From positions 1 to 33,567 of IMG/VR virus record IMGVR_UViG_3300009149_000150: a stretch of DNA of 33,567 bases; one strand, written 5' to 3'. This DNA comes from a virus. Shown here piece after piece: positions 20,893 to 27,376 of this stretch. Position numbers and translations under genes: made by a program. The notes under the pieces were generated by a model. That model was not told where the DNA came from, did not search any database, and saw only the letters and a list, made by a program, of their open reading frames with translations. Numbering within the stretch: position 1 is the first letter of the stretch; every line of letters begins with the position of its first letter.

Positions 20893-21438
20893 TTATAATT
20901 TTATACCTAAACTCTCAAGGTTTGTGTTTAAGAAAACTTCGCCCTCTTTTAATTCTTTCTTGTACTTATCTACAATTTCTTGCAATCTATTTGTAGTAAC
21001 TTGAGCAAGTGGAATTTTAAACTTCACTTGTGAATAAGAATGTCCTTTAGGTTTACCCCATATAATTGAGTTAACCATTTGCTTTTCCATTTTCTTTTTT
21101 TCTTTCTTTTCCAATTCGGCAGTAACCAAATTATCAATGAAATGTTCCAAATTCATATCGAATTCAAAGTCATATTCTTCAACACGAACTTTAGGGAGAG
21201 AAAGGCAATATGTTTCTGCTTGTTTAAGCAATTCTCTGTTTCGTTCTTTTTCACTATCAGAAAGAAAAGTTTGCTTTTTTGCATCATATGTTCTCACACT
21301 ATAAAACGTGCAACCCCCACGACCATCATTGTTGGCTTCGCCTACCAATACACCATTAACAGCTAAGTCAGCCGTAAACATTGTTGTTTCCTCGCTAAAA
21401 GTAAGGTTAATCTTTAAATTCTTTAATTCAATTTTCAT
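20893..21438 (-). CDS. phage protein with N-terminal NNDGRGG motif, unknown
   Basis: 181 residues from MKIELKNLKI (ATG 21436-21438); the longer open frame reads through the promoter 21464-21491. The pattern 'ADLAVNGVLVGEANNDGRGG', then 'FDMNLEHFIDNLV', a Lys/Glu helix, and 'MVNSIIWGKPKGHSYSQVKF' resembles an uncharacterised protein group in many phages and prophages. Role unknown. Confidence 0.78.
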   Translation of the reverse strand: MKIELKNLKINLTFSEETTMFTADLAVNGVLVGEANNDGRGGCTFYSVRTYDAKKQTFLSDSEKERNRELLKQAETYCLSLPKVRVEEYDFEFDMNLEHFIDNLVTAELEKKEKKKMEKQMVNSIIWGKPKGHSYSQVKFKIPLAQVTTNRLQEIVDKYKKELKEGEVFLNTNLESLGIKL

Positions 21439-21463
21439 ATCTCTTATATATTCGTTATATTGA

Positions 21464-21491
21464 CATAGAAAGATTTTTGGGGGGAACTTAA
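21464..21491 (-). promoter_or_regulatory. class A promoter (CTATG variant)
   Basis: TTAAGTT, 16 bp, CTATG; serves gene 20893-21438. The -35 lies in the loop of a GGGGGAA/TTCCCCC hairpin (21480-21502) with a poor T-run. Confidence 0.75.
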
Positions 21492-21512
21492 AAAATTCCC
21501 CCAATATTTTTT

Positions 21513-22067
21513 TTATTCTGCCGCCATACCAAAGAAGACAAATTTTCCTTGTTTTTCAGTTGTGCTTTTTTTGTACTCAATCTCTGCAACCTTTGGCGAA
21601 CCTTTATCTAATACTTTAATCATTTCAATATGAGTACGTTCTTGTGTTTTTTCAGTATGCTCACGAGCAATTTTAACCGCATCACCCTTTGTGATCTTTG
21701 TACCTACAACTCTTCCCGAACCACTTGTAACAACATATTTCAAAACCCATTTCTTAGTGCCAGGAGTAACAATGTGTTTCACTTGCGACTTAATCTTGTT
21801 TGTATTTCCTTTTGGCTCTTCAATGCAAATCGCTAGACAAGAACCCCATTTTTCAGCTCTATGAATGTTATCATTAATGAAATCTTGCAAAGACTTTCCA
21901 CTTCTTTTAAAATCGCTTGTGACATCACGAAACCCACTTGTGGTTGAAATCGTTCCGTTATAGCCATCTTGGTGGCCATATTCGTCTCTTGAATCTTCAC
22001 ACAAATTAGAATATACCTCCCTCATTGTTTTTCCTCTTCCAGTGTTTTGAAAACTACATGCACCCAT
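21513..22067 (-). CDS. phage protein with N-terminal MGACSF motif, unknown
   Basis: 184 residues from MGACSFQNTGRGKT (ATG 22065-22067); a longer open frame covers the promoter. N-terminal 'A..VYSNLCEDSRDEYGHQDGYNGTI' matches a common uncharacterised phage group with a GHxGYxGTI signature. The C-terminal half (KKWVLKYVV...KAREH-like) is basic and may bind nucleic acid; this is inference. Class A promoter at 22096-22123. Confidence 0.78.
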   Translation of the reverse strand: MGACSFQNTGRGKTMREVYSNLCEDSRDEYGHQDGYNGTISTTSGFRDVTSDFKRSGKSLQDFINDNIHRAEKWGSCLAICIEEPKGNTNKIKSQVKHIVTPGTKKWVLKYVVTSGSGRVVGTKITKGDAVKIAREHTEKTQERTHIEMIKVLDKGSPKVAEIEYKKSTTEKQGKFVFFGMAAE

Positions 22068-22095
22068 TTTGTATCCGTTTTTATGTTTATATTGA

Positions 22096-22123
22096 TATAG
22101 AAATAAACGGATCATAAACTTAA
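22096..22123 (-). promoter_or_regulatory. class A promoter
   Basis: TTAAGTT, 16 bp, CTATA; serves gene 21513-22067. Confidence 0.85.
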
Positions 22124-22183
22124 AAATAACAACAAAAAAAATCTTTTTTTATTTTTTAAGTTCTAGCAACAAATATTTCTATA

Positions 22184-22248
22184 AGTTGGCTTTTGATTGA
22201 TTATGGATCGGCACAAAAAAACCCCACCATTGCTGGCGAGGTCATTCT
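22184..22248 (+). ncRNA. class B short RNA B8 (candidate)
   Basis: Plus-strand promoter: TTAAGTT (22156-22162), 16 bp, CTATA (22179-22183), then AGTTGGC (22184-22190). A GGATC and an A-run precede the hairpin shared with the terminator of gene 22284-22646. Confidence 0.5.
22214..22241 (-). terminator. intrinsic terminator of gene 22284-22646
   Basis: Minus strand: CCTCGCC/GGTGGGG stem with AGCAAT loop, then TTTTTTT. Confidence 0.85.
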
Positions 22249-22283
22249 ATAAACGAAACGAAACTATGAAACAAAAATATCTT

Positions 22284-22646
22284 TTAATTAAACTTTATCA
22301 ACTCATCTGCTTTCCCAATGAACTTATAATCACTTAAAGTGTTTATGCCTTCTTCTGTGTTTAAATCAACCCAATCAACCATAGACATACCATTAACAAT
22401 TACAACATTCCACATGTCGTTATAAAAACATAATTTACCTGTAAAAGAAATAAATAAGTCGCTAGTTGGCTCAAATACTTCTTTTTTTGTAAATGTAATT
22501 TCAATATCTTCTGGAAATACATTATATTTAATGGCTAAATTAGTTTTTAATTCTTCTGCTTCACTAATTGTATTATTTTCCAACTCTAAAGAAGCAACAA
22601 TCTCTTCTCCAATTTTGAACTCCATTAAACTTAAAATCTTTCTCAT
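22284..22646 (-). CDS. hypothetical acidic protein
   Basis: 120 residues, beginning MRKILSLMEFKIGEEIVASL; an internal start at MEFKIG is possible. Helix-rich acidic N-terminal half. Unknown. Class A promoter at 22667-22694, terminator at 22214-22241. Confidence 0.72.
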   Translation of the reverse strand: MRKILSLMEFKIGEEIVASLELENNTISEAEELKTNLAIKYNVFPEDIEITFTKKEVFEPTSDLFISFTGKLCFYNDMWNVVIVNGMSMVDWVDLNTEEGINTLSDYKFIGKADELIKFN

Positions 22647-22666
22647 TTGTTTTTTGTTTATATTGT

Positions 22667-22694
22667 TATAGAAAGAAAGTAAACTAAAACTTAA
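22667..22694 (-). promoter_or_regulatory. class A promoter
   Basis: TTAAGTT, 16 bp, CTATA; serves gene 22284-22646. Confidence 0.85.
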
Positions 22695-22716
22695 AAACTT
22701 TTTTTCTTTTTTTTTG

Positions 22717-22806
22717 TAGTCAGATTTGGAATCGAACCAAAGACCTCAGTTTTCCCTCAGTGAATAAACACCTATACTGCACTCTAACCAACTGAGCTAC
22801 CTGACT
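22717..22806 (-). tRNA. tRNA-like element B, abnormal anticodon region
   Basis: 90 nt. Acceptor AGTCAGG/TCTGACT with discriminator A, normal D-arm GCTC-AGTTGGTTA-GAGT, and T-arm TTTGG-TTCGATT-CCAAA. The 39 nt between D- and T-arms do not fold into a standard 5-bp, 7-nt anticodon arm, so no amino acid is assigned. It could be a decayed tRNA, one with an insert, or a tRNA-like RNA. Confidence 0.5.
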
Positions 22807-22885
22807 TGTTGGAGTCGAACCAACGTAAAAAAAGCGTAACACTAACTGACAACCACTCAGTTTTAGTTTTAAGCATCGTAGTCAG
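22801..22885 (-). tRNA. tRNA-like element M, Thr(GGT)-type anticodon arm, no D-stem
   Basis: A perfect anticodon arm ACTGA-GTGGTTG-TCAGT (22845-22861, anticodon GGT) and T-arm GTTGG-TTCGACT-CCAAC (22808-22824). The possible acceptor CTGACT/AGTCAG overlaps the acceptors of elements A and B. The 17 nt before the anticodon arm form no D-stem. Confidence 0.35.
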
Positions 22886-23018
22886 GACAGGATTCGAACC
22901 TGTACAAAGGATGGTTCCTTTATTAGTTACATAAGGTAATTACTCCTTACTTTACCTACCATGTAATGCTTAAGTCGACTTCCACATTACCAAAGCGATT
23001 CCACATTCGCCCCTGACT
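22879..23018 (-). tRNA. tRNA-like element A, with about 65 nt of extra sequence
   Basis: 140 nt. Acceptor AGTCAGG/CCTGACT, discriminator A, a D-arm-like GCGA/TCGC hairpin, and T-arm ACAGG-TTCGAAT-CCTGT. In place of a normal anticodon arm there are several hairpins (GTAATG...CATTAC; AAAGG...CCTTT). No anticodon is assigned. It lies first behind the composite promoter 23025-23061. Confidence 0.45.
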
Positions 23019-23024
23019 ATTTAT

Positions 23025-23061
23025 CTATACGAGTATAGAAAAAAAATGTTACAAAACTTAA
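23025..23061 (-). promoter_or_regulatory. composite ECF-like + class A promoter of the tRNA-like array
   Basis: ECF-like: TGTAAC (23048-23053), 16 bp, CGTATAG (23025-23031). Class A: TTAAGTT (23055-23061), 16 bp, CTATA (23034-23038). The -35 contains the stop codon of gene 23058-23549. Confidence 0.75.
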
Positions 23062-23549
23062 TTTTTATCACAAATCTTTTCTGTTAATTCTACAAATTTC
23101 GGTCTTGCTTTACTATTATCACGAACATACCATTTATTCTCTTCCACAACAAATAAATAATCATATTCTTGTGCAATTTTATTGTTTGGTTCTTTACCAT
23201 AGAAAAAAGAAGAATGACAATTTTTTTCCCCTCTATCTCGCATATAAGCAACAACAACTCCATTGTGTGGTTTATCAAAAGAATGAGGTTCATTTGTAGG
23301 AATTAAATCATATTCATAATTTTCATTCATTTTTCTTAAAACTCCACTTTTACTTGGACTTACATTTTCAGCCAAAGAAGAAATGTCGCCCAATGCAATT
23401 AATTCTTTTACTTTATTTGCATCTTGGTAATGTTCTAACAAAATACGACCATTATTACTTGGGTAACTATCCCAGTGGGTATATATTGTTTCTCCTTTAC
23501 CCTCATTTGTTCTTTTGTCTACTATTGAAATTGTTCCTCTTGTTGCCAT
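23058..23549 (-). CDS. phage protein of the MATRGTI type, unknown
   Basis: 163 residues. MATRGTISIVD, YTHWDSYPSNNGRILLEHYQD, KVKELIALGDISSL and an N-terminal-to-middle His/Trp pattern match an uncharacterised family common in tailed phages. Function unknown. Class A promoter at 23570-23597. The stop is shared with the -35 of the tRNA-array promoter. Confidence 0.8.
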   Translation of the reverse strand: MATRGTISIVDKRTNEGKGETIYTHWDSYPSNNGRILLEHYQDANKVKELIALGDISSLAENVSPSKSGVLRKMNENYEYDLIPTNEPHSFDKPHNGVVVAYMRDRGEKNCHSSFFYGKEPNNKIAQEYDYLFVVEENKWYVRDNSKARPKFVELTEKICDKN

Positions 23550-23569
23550 ATCTTTTTTATTTATATTGT

Positions 23570-23597
23570 TATAGAAAAATTTTTATTTAAAACTTAA
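23570..23597 (-). promoter_or_regulatory. class A promoter
   Basis: TTAAGTT, 16 bp, CTATA; serves gene 23058-23549. Confidence 0.85.
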
Positions 23598-23699
23598 AAA
23601 AAACAAAGAGTAGTGCAAGGTGTTTGTTTTTTGGGGAAGTCTACTTTATCCTTGATTTTGAGTGTCGACTTATTTCACTCCAATAACGCACCGCTCTTA
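23596..23699 (-). ncRNA. candidate small RNA between two class A promoters
   Basis: The class A promoter 23706-23733 is followed by about 100 nt with no plausible ORF, ending in CTTTG-TTTTTTTT just before the next promoter. Local stems are weak (AGTG/CACT; CAAA/TTTG). Either a small RNA, the leader of gene 23058-23549, or the remnant of a lost gene. Confidence 0.35.
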
Positions 23700-23705
23700 T
23701 ATCTT

Positions 23706-23733
23706 TATAGAAACTTTTTGAGGGAGAACTTAA
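23706..23733 (-). promoter_or_regulatory. class A promoter without a following ORF
   Basis: TTAAGTT, 16 bp, CTATA. The -35 contains the stop codon of gene 23730-23912. No protein gene lies between it and the next promoter. Confidence 0.8.
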
Positions 23734-23912
23734 AAAAAATGTTTTTTAATTTTCTTAAATTCTTCTTCTGTGTACTCTCCAGAAATATCATTTCCATTAA
23801 AAGTCCACACAACCCAATTTCCAGAATTGAATTGCTCTGCGGATCTTAGCAAGTTTCCGCTCTTTGAATATTTCTCTAAATACATTCCTTTACATGATTT
23901 TTCGTAACTCAT
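23730..23912 (-). CDS. small hypothetical protein
   Basis: 60 residues, beginning MSYEKSCKGMYLEKYSKSGN and ending in a charged helix (YTEEEFKKIKKHFF). Unknown. Class A promoter at 23937-23964. Confidence 0.68.
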   Translation of the reverse strand: MSYEKSCKGMYLEKYSKSGNLLRSAEQFNSGNWVVWTFNGNDISGEYTEEEFKKIKKHFF

Positions 23913-23936
23913 AATATCATTTTTTATTTATATTGT

Positions 23937-23964
23937 TATAGAAAGTTTTTGAGGGAGAACTTAA
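23937..23964 (-). promoter_or_regulatory. class A promoter
   Basis: TTAAGTT, 16 bp, CTATA; serves gene 23730-23912. Confidence 0.85.
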
Positions 23965-23965
23965 A

Positions 23966-24175
23966 TTATTCCTCTAAATTACAAAAAAAATCTTCTTCAA
24001 CAAAAATTGTATCAGCATAGTGTGCTTTTACCAAGTCCATAGGTATTTCTACTTCTGAATCAATTTCTTTTTCCATAACTTCATCTAACGAACCATCGTC
24101 AAGAAATTGGTGGTAAAGTCTACTTCTTAATTCTTCTAATTCTTTTTGACTTAATTCATCTACACTTTTGTACAT
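23966..24175 (-). CDS. small acidic helical protein
   Basis: 69 residues, helical N-terminal half (VDELSQKELEELRSRLYHQF), acidic C-terminus (VEEDFFCNLEE). Unknown. Class A promoter at 24194-24221. Confidence 0.7.
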   Translation of the reverse strand: MYKSVDELSQKELEELRSRLYHQFLDDGSLDEVMEKEIDSEVEIPMDLVKAHYADTIFVEEDFFCNLEE

Positions 24176-24193
24176 ATCTCTTCGTTTTTTATT

Positions 24194-24221
24194 TATAGAA
24201 AGTTTTTTGTAATAAACTTAA
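24194..24221 (-). promoter_or_regulatory. class A promoter
   Basis: TTAAGTT, 16 bp, CTATA; serves gene 23966-24175. Confidence 0.85.
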
Positions 24222-24223
24222 AA

Positions 24224-24745
24224 TTATCTTAAAAGAATTGTTGCCAATGTTACCTCTGCTCTTGGGACTGGTGTGCTACCCACATTAAATCCAATAATCT
24301 CGAACTTTGGAATATCTTTGCTTCCGTTGTTTTCTTTTTCTAAAGGCGAATCGTGGTATGCAATATCAACACAACCTGCACCCTCCATTACTGAAACGGT
24401 AATTCTCTTGCCCTCTTTGGTCTTAATTGAAATTGTTTGGTTTGAATCTTCGCACTCAACAAACGTATGTTTGTATGAAGAATTGAATGAAGCGAATCCT
24501 TTAACCTCTGCAATAATCTCTACAAGGTATGAATGGAACTCTCTATAACCCTCAGCTTCTTTGTCAGCAAGTTTGGTTATCTCTCCAAAACTTTCATCTA
24601 TGCCACAATTATTAATTGCCCAAATGAAACTCTCTAGCGAACGAACTGTTGCTACATAGTGTTTGTTCATTCGTACATAGAAAGAACTAATCATATCAAT
24701 ATCCTTAACTCTTTGTGGTAACTCAAATGTAAAATCAGCTTTCAT
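24224..24745 (-). CDS. hypothetical protein
   Basis: 173 residues, soluble. A central helical stretch (LADKEAEGYREFHSYLVEII) precedes a strand-rich half with two cysteines. Unknown. Class A promoter at 24766-24793. Confidence 0.74.
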   Translation of the reverse strand: MKADFTFELPQRVKDIDMISSFYVRMNKHYVATVRSLESFIWAINNCGIDESFGEITKLADKEAEGYREFHSYLVEIIAEVKGFASFNSSYKHTFVECEDSNQTISIKTKEGKRITVSVMEGAGCVDIAYHDSPLEKENNGSKDIPKFEIIGFNVGSTPVPRAEVTLATILLR

Positions 24746-24765
24746 ATCTTTTCCGTTTATATTGT

Positions 24766-24793
24766 TATAGAAAGTTTTTATCTAAGAACTTAA
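24766..24793 (-). promoter_or_regulatory. class A promoter
   Basis: TTAAGTT, 16 bp, CTATA; serves gene 24224-24745. Confidence 0.85.
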
Positions 24794-24811
24794 AAAATTC
24801 TCTCCTTTTAA

Positions 24812-25081
24812 TTAAATTAATTCAACTTCGTAATCAACAAACGTTTCTCCTATTTCACCTTCTGAATTCTCATAACCCTCAACAATGTTTAAAGGAATAA
24901 TATCTATGTTGCATTGGTCCAAAAACTCTTGTCCTATTGTGGTTACATTTTTTTCTCCACTTAAAAGAACGTCAATAATACTTTCCCCTAAACTTTGTGC
25001 TATTGAATCTTGCTCTTGGTCAGAACCACTTTTGAAATACCAATTAAGAAAATTCTGTGTTTTAATTTTTAACTTTTTCAT
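24812..25081 (-). CDS. small acidic protein, unknown
   Basis: 89 residues. Basic start (MKKLKIKTQNFLNWYFKSGS), acidic remainder (GYENSEGEIGETFVDYEVELI). Unknown. Class A promoter at 25102-25129, back-to-back with class B promoter B9. Confidence 0.7.
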   Translation of the reverse strand: MKKLKIKTQNFLNWYFKSGSDQEQDSIAQSLGESIIDVLLSGEKNVTTIGQEFLDQCNIDIIPLNIVEGYENSEGEIGETFVDYEVELI

Positions 25082-25101
25082 AGTATCTTTGTTTATATTG
25101 T

Positions 25102-25129
25102 TATAGAAAGTTTTTGCCCCAAAACTTAA
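25102..25129 (-). promoter_or_regulatory. class A promoter
   Basis: TTAAGTT, 16 bp, CTATA; serves gene 24812-25081. Confidence 0.85.
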
Positions 25130-25169
25130 AAAAAGAATTATTTAAGTTTTTAAAATAAATCTTTCTATA

Positions 25170-25238
25170 GGTTGGCTTTTGATTGGGGGGGTCAAAAAGA
25201 TCACAAAAAAACCCCACCATTCCTGGTGAGGTCATTCT
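25170..25238 (+). ncRNA. class B short RNA B9 (candidate)
   Basis: Plus-strand promoter: TTAAGTT (25142-25148), 16 bp, CTATA (25165-25169), then GGTTGGC (25170-25176). It ends at the hairpin that terminates gene 25258-25563. Its hairpin region is nearly identical to that of B8. Confidence 0.5.
25204..25231 (-). terminator. intrinsic terminator of gene 25258-25563
   Basis: Minus strand: CCTCACC/GGTGGGG stem, AGGAAT loop, TTTTTTT. Confidence 0.88.
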
Positions 25239-25257
25239 ATAAACGAAACGAAACTAT

Positions 25258-25563
25258 TTAATCTTCTTCTTCTTTTTGCTCTTTTTTATATTGTTCACAA
25301 ATAACTAAAATTTCTTTTAAAACATCCGTGTCCAATTCTTCGTAGGTAAGAGTATAATCATCCACTGCATCTGAACTGAAACTTCTAGGTTCATATACAT
25401 TAACCTCAACCTCATCAAAAAATCCTTCTGCTATGGCAGCAAAATTTCCCATTTCATTTACGCATATACCTTGAGCTTCCACATCTCCAACTTCTCCAAC
25501 GTAAAACCCACCAAACTCGGTAATAATTTCTTTAATCTGCTGAACAATCTCTTCTTTTTGCAT
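25258..25563 (-). CDS. small acidic protein, unknown
   Basis: 101 residues, strongly acidic (FFDEVEVNVYEPRSFSSDAV; end KKEQKEEED), with an IKEIITEFGGFYVGEVGDVE start region. Unknown. Class A promoter at 25584-25611. Confidence 0.72.
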   Translation of the reverse strand: MQKEEIVQQIKEIITEFGGFYVGEVGDVEAQGICVNEMGNFAAIAEGFFDEVEVNVYEPRSFSSDAVDDYTLTYEELDTDVLKEILVICEQYKKEQKEEED

Positions 25564-25583
25564 AGTATCTTTGTTTATATTGT

Positions 25584-25611
25584 TATAGAAAGTTTTTGAG
25601 GGAGAACTTAA
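25584..25611 (-). promoter_or_regulatory. class A promoter
   Basis: TTAAGTT, 16 bp, CTATA; serves gene 25258-25563. Confidence 0.85.
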
Positions 25612-25614
25612 AAA

Positions 25615-25824
25615 TTACTTGTAAGTTCTATCGTGCATCGCAATCTTTTCCAAAACTTCTTTGTAGGTTTCTTTAACGTAAATACCTCCATTGTTGGTTA
25701 ACCCACCTATGTAAGTAGTTTCGTTTGGCTTGTCACCTTTCGAATCTATAACTCTTTGAATTTGTAATAATCCTGCCAAGAACTTTTCACCAGTTGGGTT
25801 TGTTAATTCGATAAAGTTTTTCAT
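25615..25824 (-). CDS. small hypothetical protein
   Basis: 69 residues (MKNFIELTNPTGEKFLAGLL; NETTYIGGLTNNGGIYVKET), strand-rich. Unknown. Class A promoter at 25852-25879. Confidence 0.7.
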   Translation of the reverse strand: MKNFIELTNPTGEKFLAGLLQIQRVIDSKGDKPNETTYIGGLTNNGGIYVKETYKEVLEKIAMHDRTYK

Positions 25825-25851
25825 AATTGTAAGTATTTGAGTTTATATCTT

Positions 25852-25879
25852 TATAGAAAGTTTTTGTTTGAGAACTTAA
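25852..25879 (-). promoter_or_regulatory. class A promoter
   Basis: TTAAGTT, 16 bp, CTATA; serves gene 25615-25824. Confidence 0.85.
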
Positions 25880-25886
25880 AAAGTTT

Positions 25887-26249
25887 TTACATAATTGTTG
25901 CAATCACAACAATATATTCATATTCAGTTTCAACAATCTCAAACTCATATTCTCCATAGTTGCTTGAATTTCCAATAAACCCATCAACTTCAAATAAGTC
26001 TGAAACCATTAGGTGCAAACCAACAAGTTCATCTTCTTGAACATCTAATGTGTTTTTCTCAAAAATTTCTTTTGAAACTCGCTCGGCTTCATTCTCAAAA
26101 CCCAGCTCCAGTGTGTCTATACGAAAGTAATCTTCGTTCTCTGAAAAATCATTGTCTTGCTCTAAAATAGAAATTAAAGACGTTTCATTCACTCCATGTT
26201 TATCAATTCGACAAATAAAAAGTTTTGGTGTATTGTTTAAATTGCTCAT
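25887..26249 (-). CDS. small acidic protein, unknown
   Basis: 120 residues, strongly acidic throughout (LEQDNDFSENEDYFRIDTLE), with a YEFEIVETEYEYIVVIATIM end. Unknown. Class A promoter at 26270-26297. Confidence 0.72.
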   Translation of the reverse strand: MSNLNNTPKLFICRIDKHGVNETSLISILEQDNDFSENEDYFRIDTLELGFENEAERVSKEIFEKNTLDVQEDELVGLHLMVSDLFEVDGFIGNSSNYGEYEFEIVETEYEYIVVIATIM

Positions 26250-26269
26250 ATCTTTTCTGTTTATATTGT

Positions 26270-26297
26270 TATAGAAAGTTTTTGCTGGAGAACTTAA
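26270..26297 (-). promoter_or_regulatory. class A promoter
   Basis: TTAAGTT, 16 bp, CTATA; serves gene 25887-26249. Confidence 0.85.
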
Positions 26298-26300
26298 AAA

Positions 26301-26519
26301 TTACTTCAAAATTATTTCATGCAAATAAACTTGTGCTTCACTTCCACCACCATATTGAATAAGAATAGGGTACATACTAAAATCGTCTTCATCAAATTCT
26401 GGGTCAATATCCTCAATGAAAGTTATAGTGTAATCATTTCCGTCAATCGGATCAGGGTCATTCCAAACCAATTCTTTTTTGTCTGCAATCGCTTTTTTTA
26501 ATTCTATTACACTGTCCAT
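26301..26519 (-). CDS. small acidic protein, unknown
   Basis: 72 residues, acidic centre (IEDIDPEFDEDDFSMYPIL), with a basic start helix. Unknown. Class A promoter at 26540-26567. Confidence 0.7.
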   Translation of the reverse strand: MDSVIELKKAIADKKELVWNDPDPIDGNDYTITFIEDIDPEFDEDDFSMYPILIQYGGGSEAQVYLHEIILK

Positions 26520-26539
26520 ATCTTTTCGTTTTATATTGT

Positions 26540-26567
26540 TATAGAAAGTTTTGTGGGGAGAACTTAA
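26540..26567 (-). promoter_or_regulatory. class A promoter
   Basis: TTAAGTT, 16 bp, CTATA; serves gene 26301-26519. Confidence 0.85.
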
Positions 26568-26572
26568 AAAAG

Positions 26573-26800
26573 TTATAATTGAATAAGTGTAAAAACTTCA
26601 TCTTCAAAACCATTATCGTCTAAATAATCTTGAATGGCCTCTTCGGAACTATCGTCATTTGTTAAGTCCAATGAAAAAAACTTTTCTGGCTCATTATTAA
26701 TTATCTCATAAACTGAAACAGTTTTGTGTCCAGTTGTTTCTTCAAAATCGTCAACACTCTGCAATTCTTTTTCAATAATGTAATATAGTTTCTTTTGCAT
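26573..26800 (-). CDS. small acidic protein, unknown
   Basis: 75 residues, acidic (LDLTNDDSSEEAIQDYLDDN), beginning MQKKLYYIIEKELQSVDDFE. Unknown. Class A promoter at 26821-26848. Confidence 0.7.
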   Translation of the reverse strand: MQKKLYYIIEKELQSVDDFEETTGHKTVSVYEIINNEPEKFFSLDLTNDDSSEEAIQDYLDDNGFEDEVFTLIQL

Positions 26801-26820
26801 ATCTTTTTGTTTTATATTGT

Positions 26821-26848
26821 TATAGAAATTTTTGTGGGGAGAACTTAA
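26821..26848 (-). promoter_or_regulatory. class A promoter
   Basis: TTAAGTT, 16 bp, CTATA; serves gene 26573-26800. Confidence 0.85.
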
Positions 26849-26853
26849 AAAAG

Positions 26854-27099
26854 TTATGGGTGCAATGCTATAAAAATTCCCAAATCTTTAATAAAAACTT
26901 TATCCAAATCTAATTGGTCAGCAATTTCTTGCTCATTTACAATAGCCTCTTCAACGTCTTCCTTTCTCGTTGAAACATAGAAATAACTATTATTTGCACT
27001 TTCTATGTCATCAATGGCTTCTGCGAAAGTCATATCTTTTCTTAATGTTGTATCGCAATAAGAGTTAAACTCTTCAACAGTTTCTTCTCTGAAATCCAT
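26854..27099 (-). CDS. small acidic protein, second gene of operon
   Basis: 81 residues from MDFREETVEEFNSY (ATG 27097-27099). The open frame extends 46 codons upstream, but that part overlaps gene 27110-27325 out of frame. Acidic, helical, with DMTFAEAIDDIESANNSYFY. Unknown. Starts 10 bp after gene 27110-27325; both use the promoter 27345-27372. Confidence 0.7.
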   Translation of the reverse strand: MDFREETVEEFNSYCDTTLRKDMTFAEAIDDIESANNSYFYVSTRKEDVEEAIVNEQEIADQLDLDKVFIKDLGIFIALHP

Positions 27100-27109
27100 A
27101 ATCTTCGTT

Positions 27110-27325
27110 TTATATGAAACTTTTAACTCCGAATTTGTAATCAACCACTTCGTTTTCTTCACAAAGTATTTTTGCACCTTTAAAGTTATTACTAGTACCG
27201 ACATGTTCTTGACATTCACTATCCTTAAACACGACATACTTTAATAACATTGGGTGATTCTGTTCTTGAATGAAACATCCTTTATACCACCATTCACCCA
27301 CTTCAATTGCTGTTGGTTTTCCCAT
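27110..27325 (-). CDS. small hypothetical protein, first gene of operon
   Basis: 71 residues (MGKPTAIEVGEWWYKGCFIQ; FKDSECQEHVGTSNNFKGAK), three cysteines. Unknown. Class A promoter at 27345-27372. Confidence 0.7.
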   Translation of the reverse strand: MGKPTAIEVGEWWYKGCFIQEQNHPMLLKYVVFKDSECQEHVGTSNNFKGAKILCEENEVVDYKFGVKSFI

Positions 27326-27344
27326 AATCTTTGTTTTATATTGT

Positions 27345-27372
27345 TATAGAAAGTTTTGTGGGGAGAACTTAA
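27345..27372 (-). promoter_or_regulatory. class A promoter
   Basis: TTAAGTT, 16 bp, CTATA; drives 27110-27325 and 26854-27099. Confidence 0.85.
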
Positions 27373-27376
27373 AAAA

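Noticed and set aside
22879-23018. Group I intron or archaeal-type intron in a tRNA
   Set aside because: The extra sequence is far too short for a group I intron, and no bulge-helix-bulge could be shown; reported instead as a tRNA-like element.
25204-25231. Hairpins next to class B promoters as plus-strand-only terminators
   Set aside because: The long T-run lies on the minus strand at most of them, so they are primarily gene terminators; only 29839-29874 has a good T-run on both strands.
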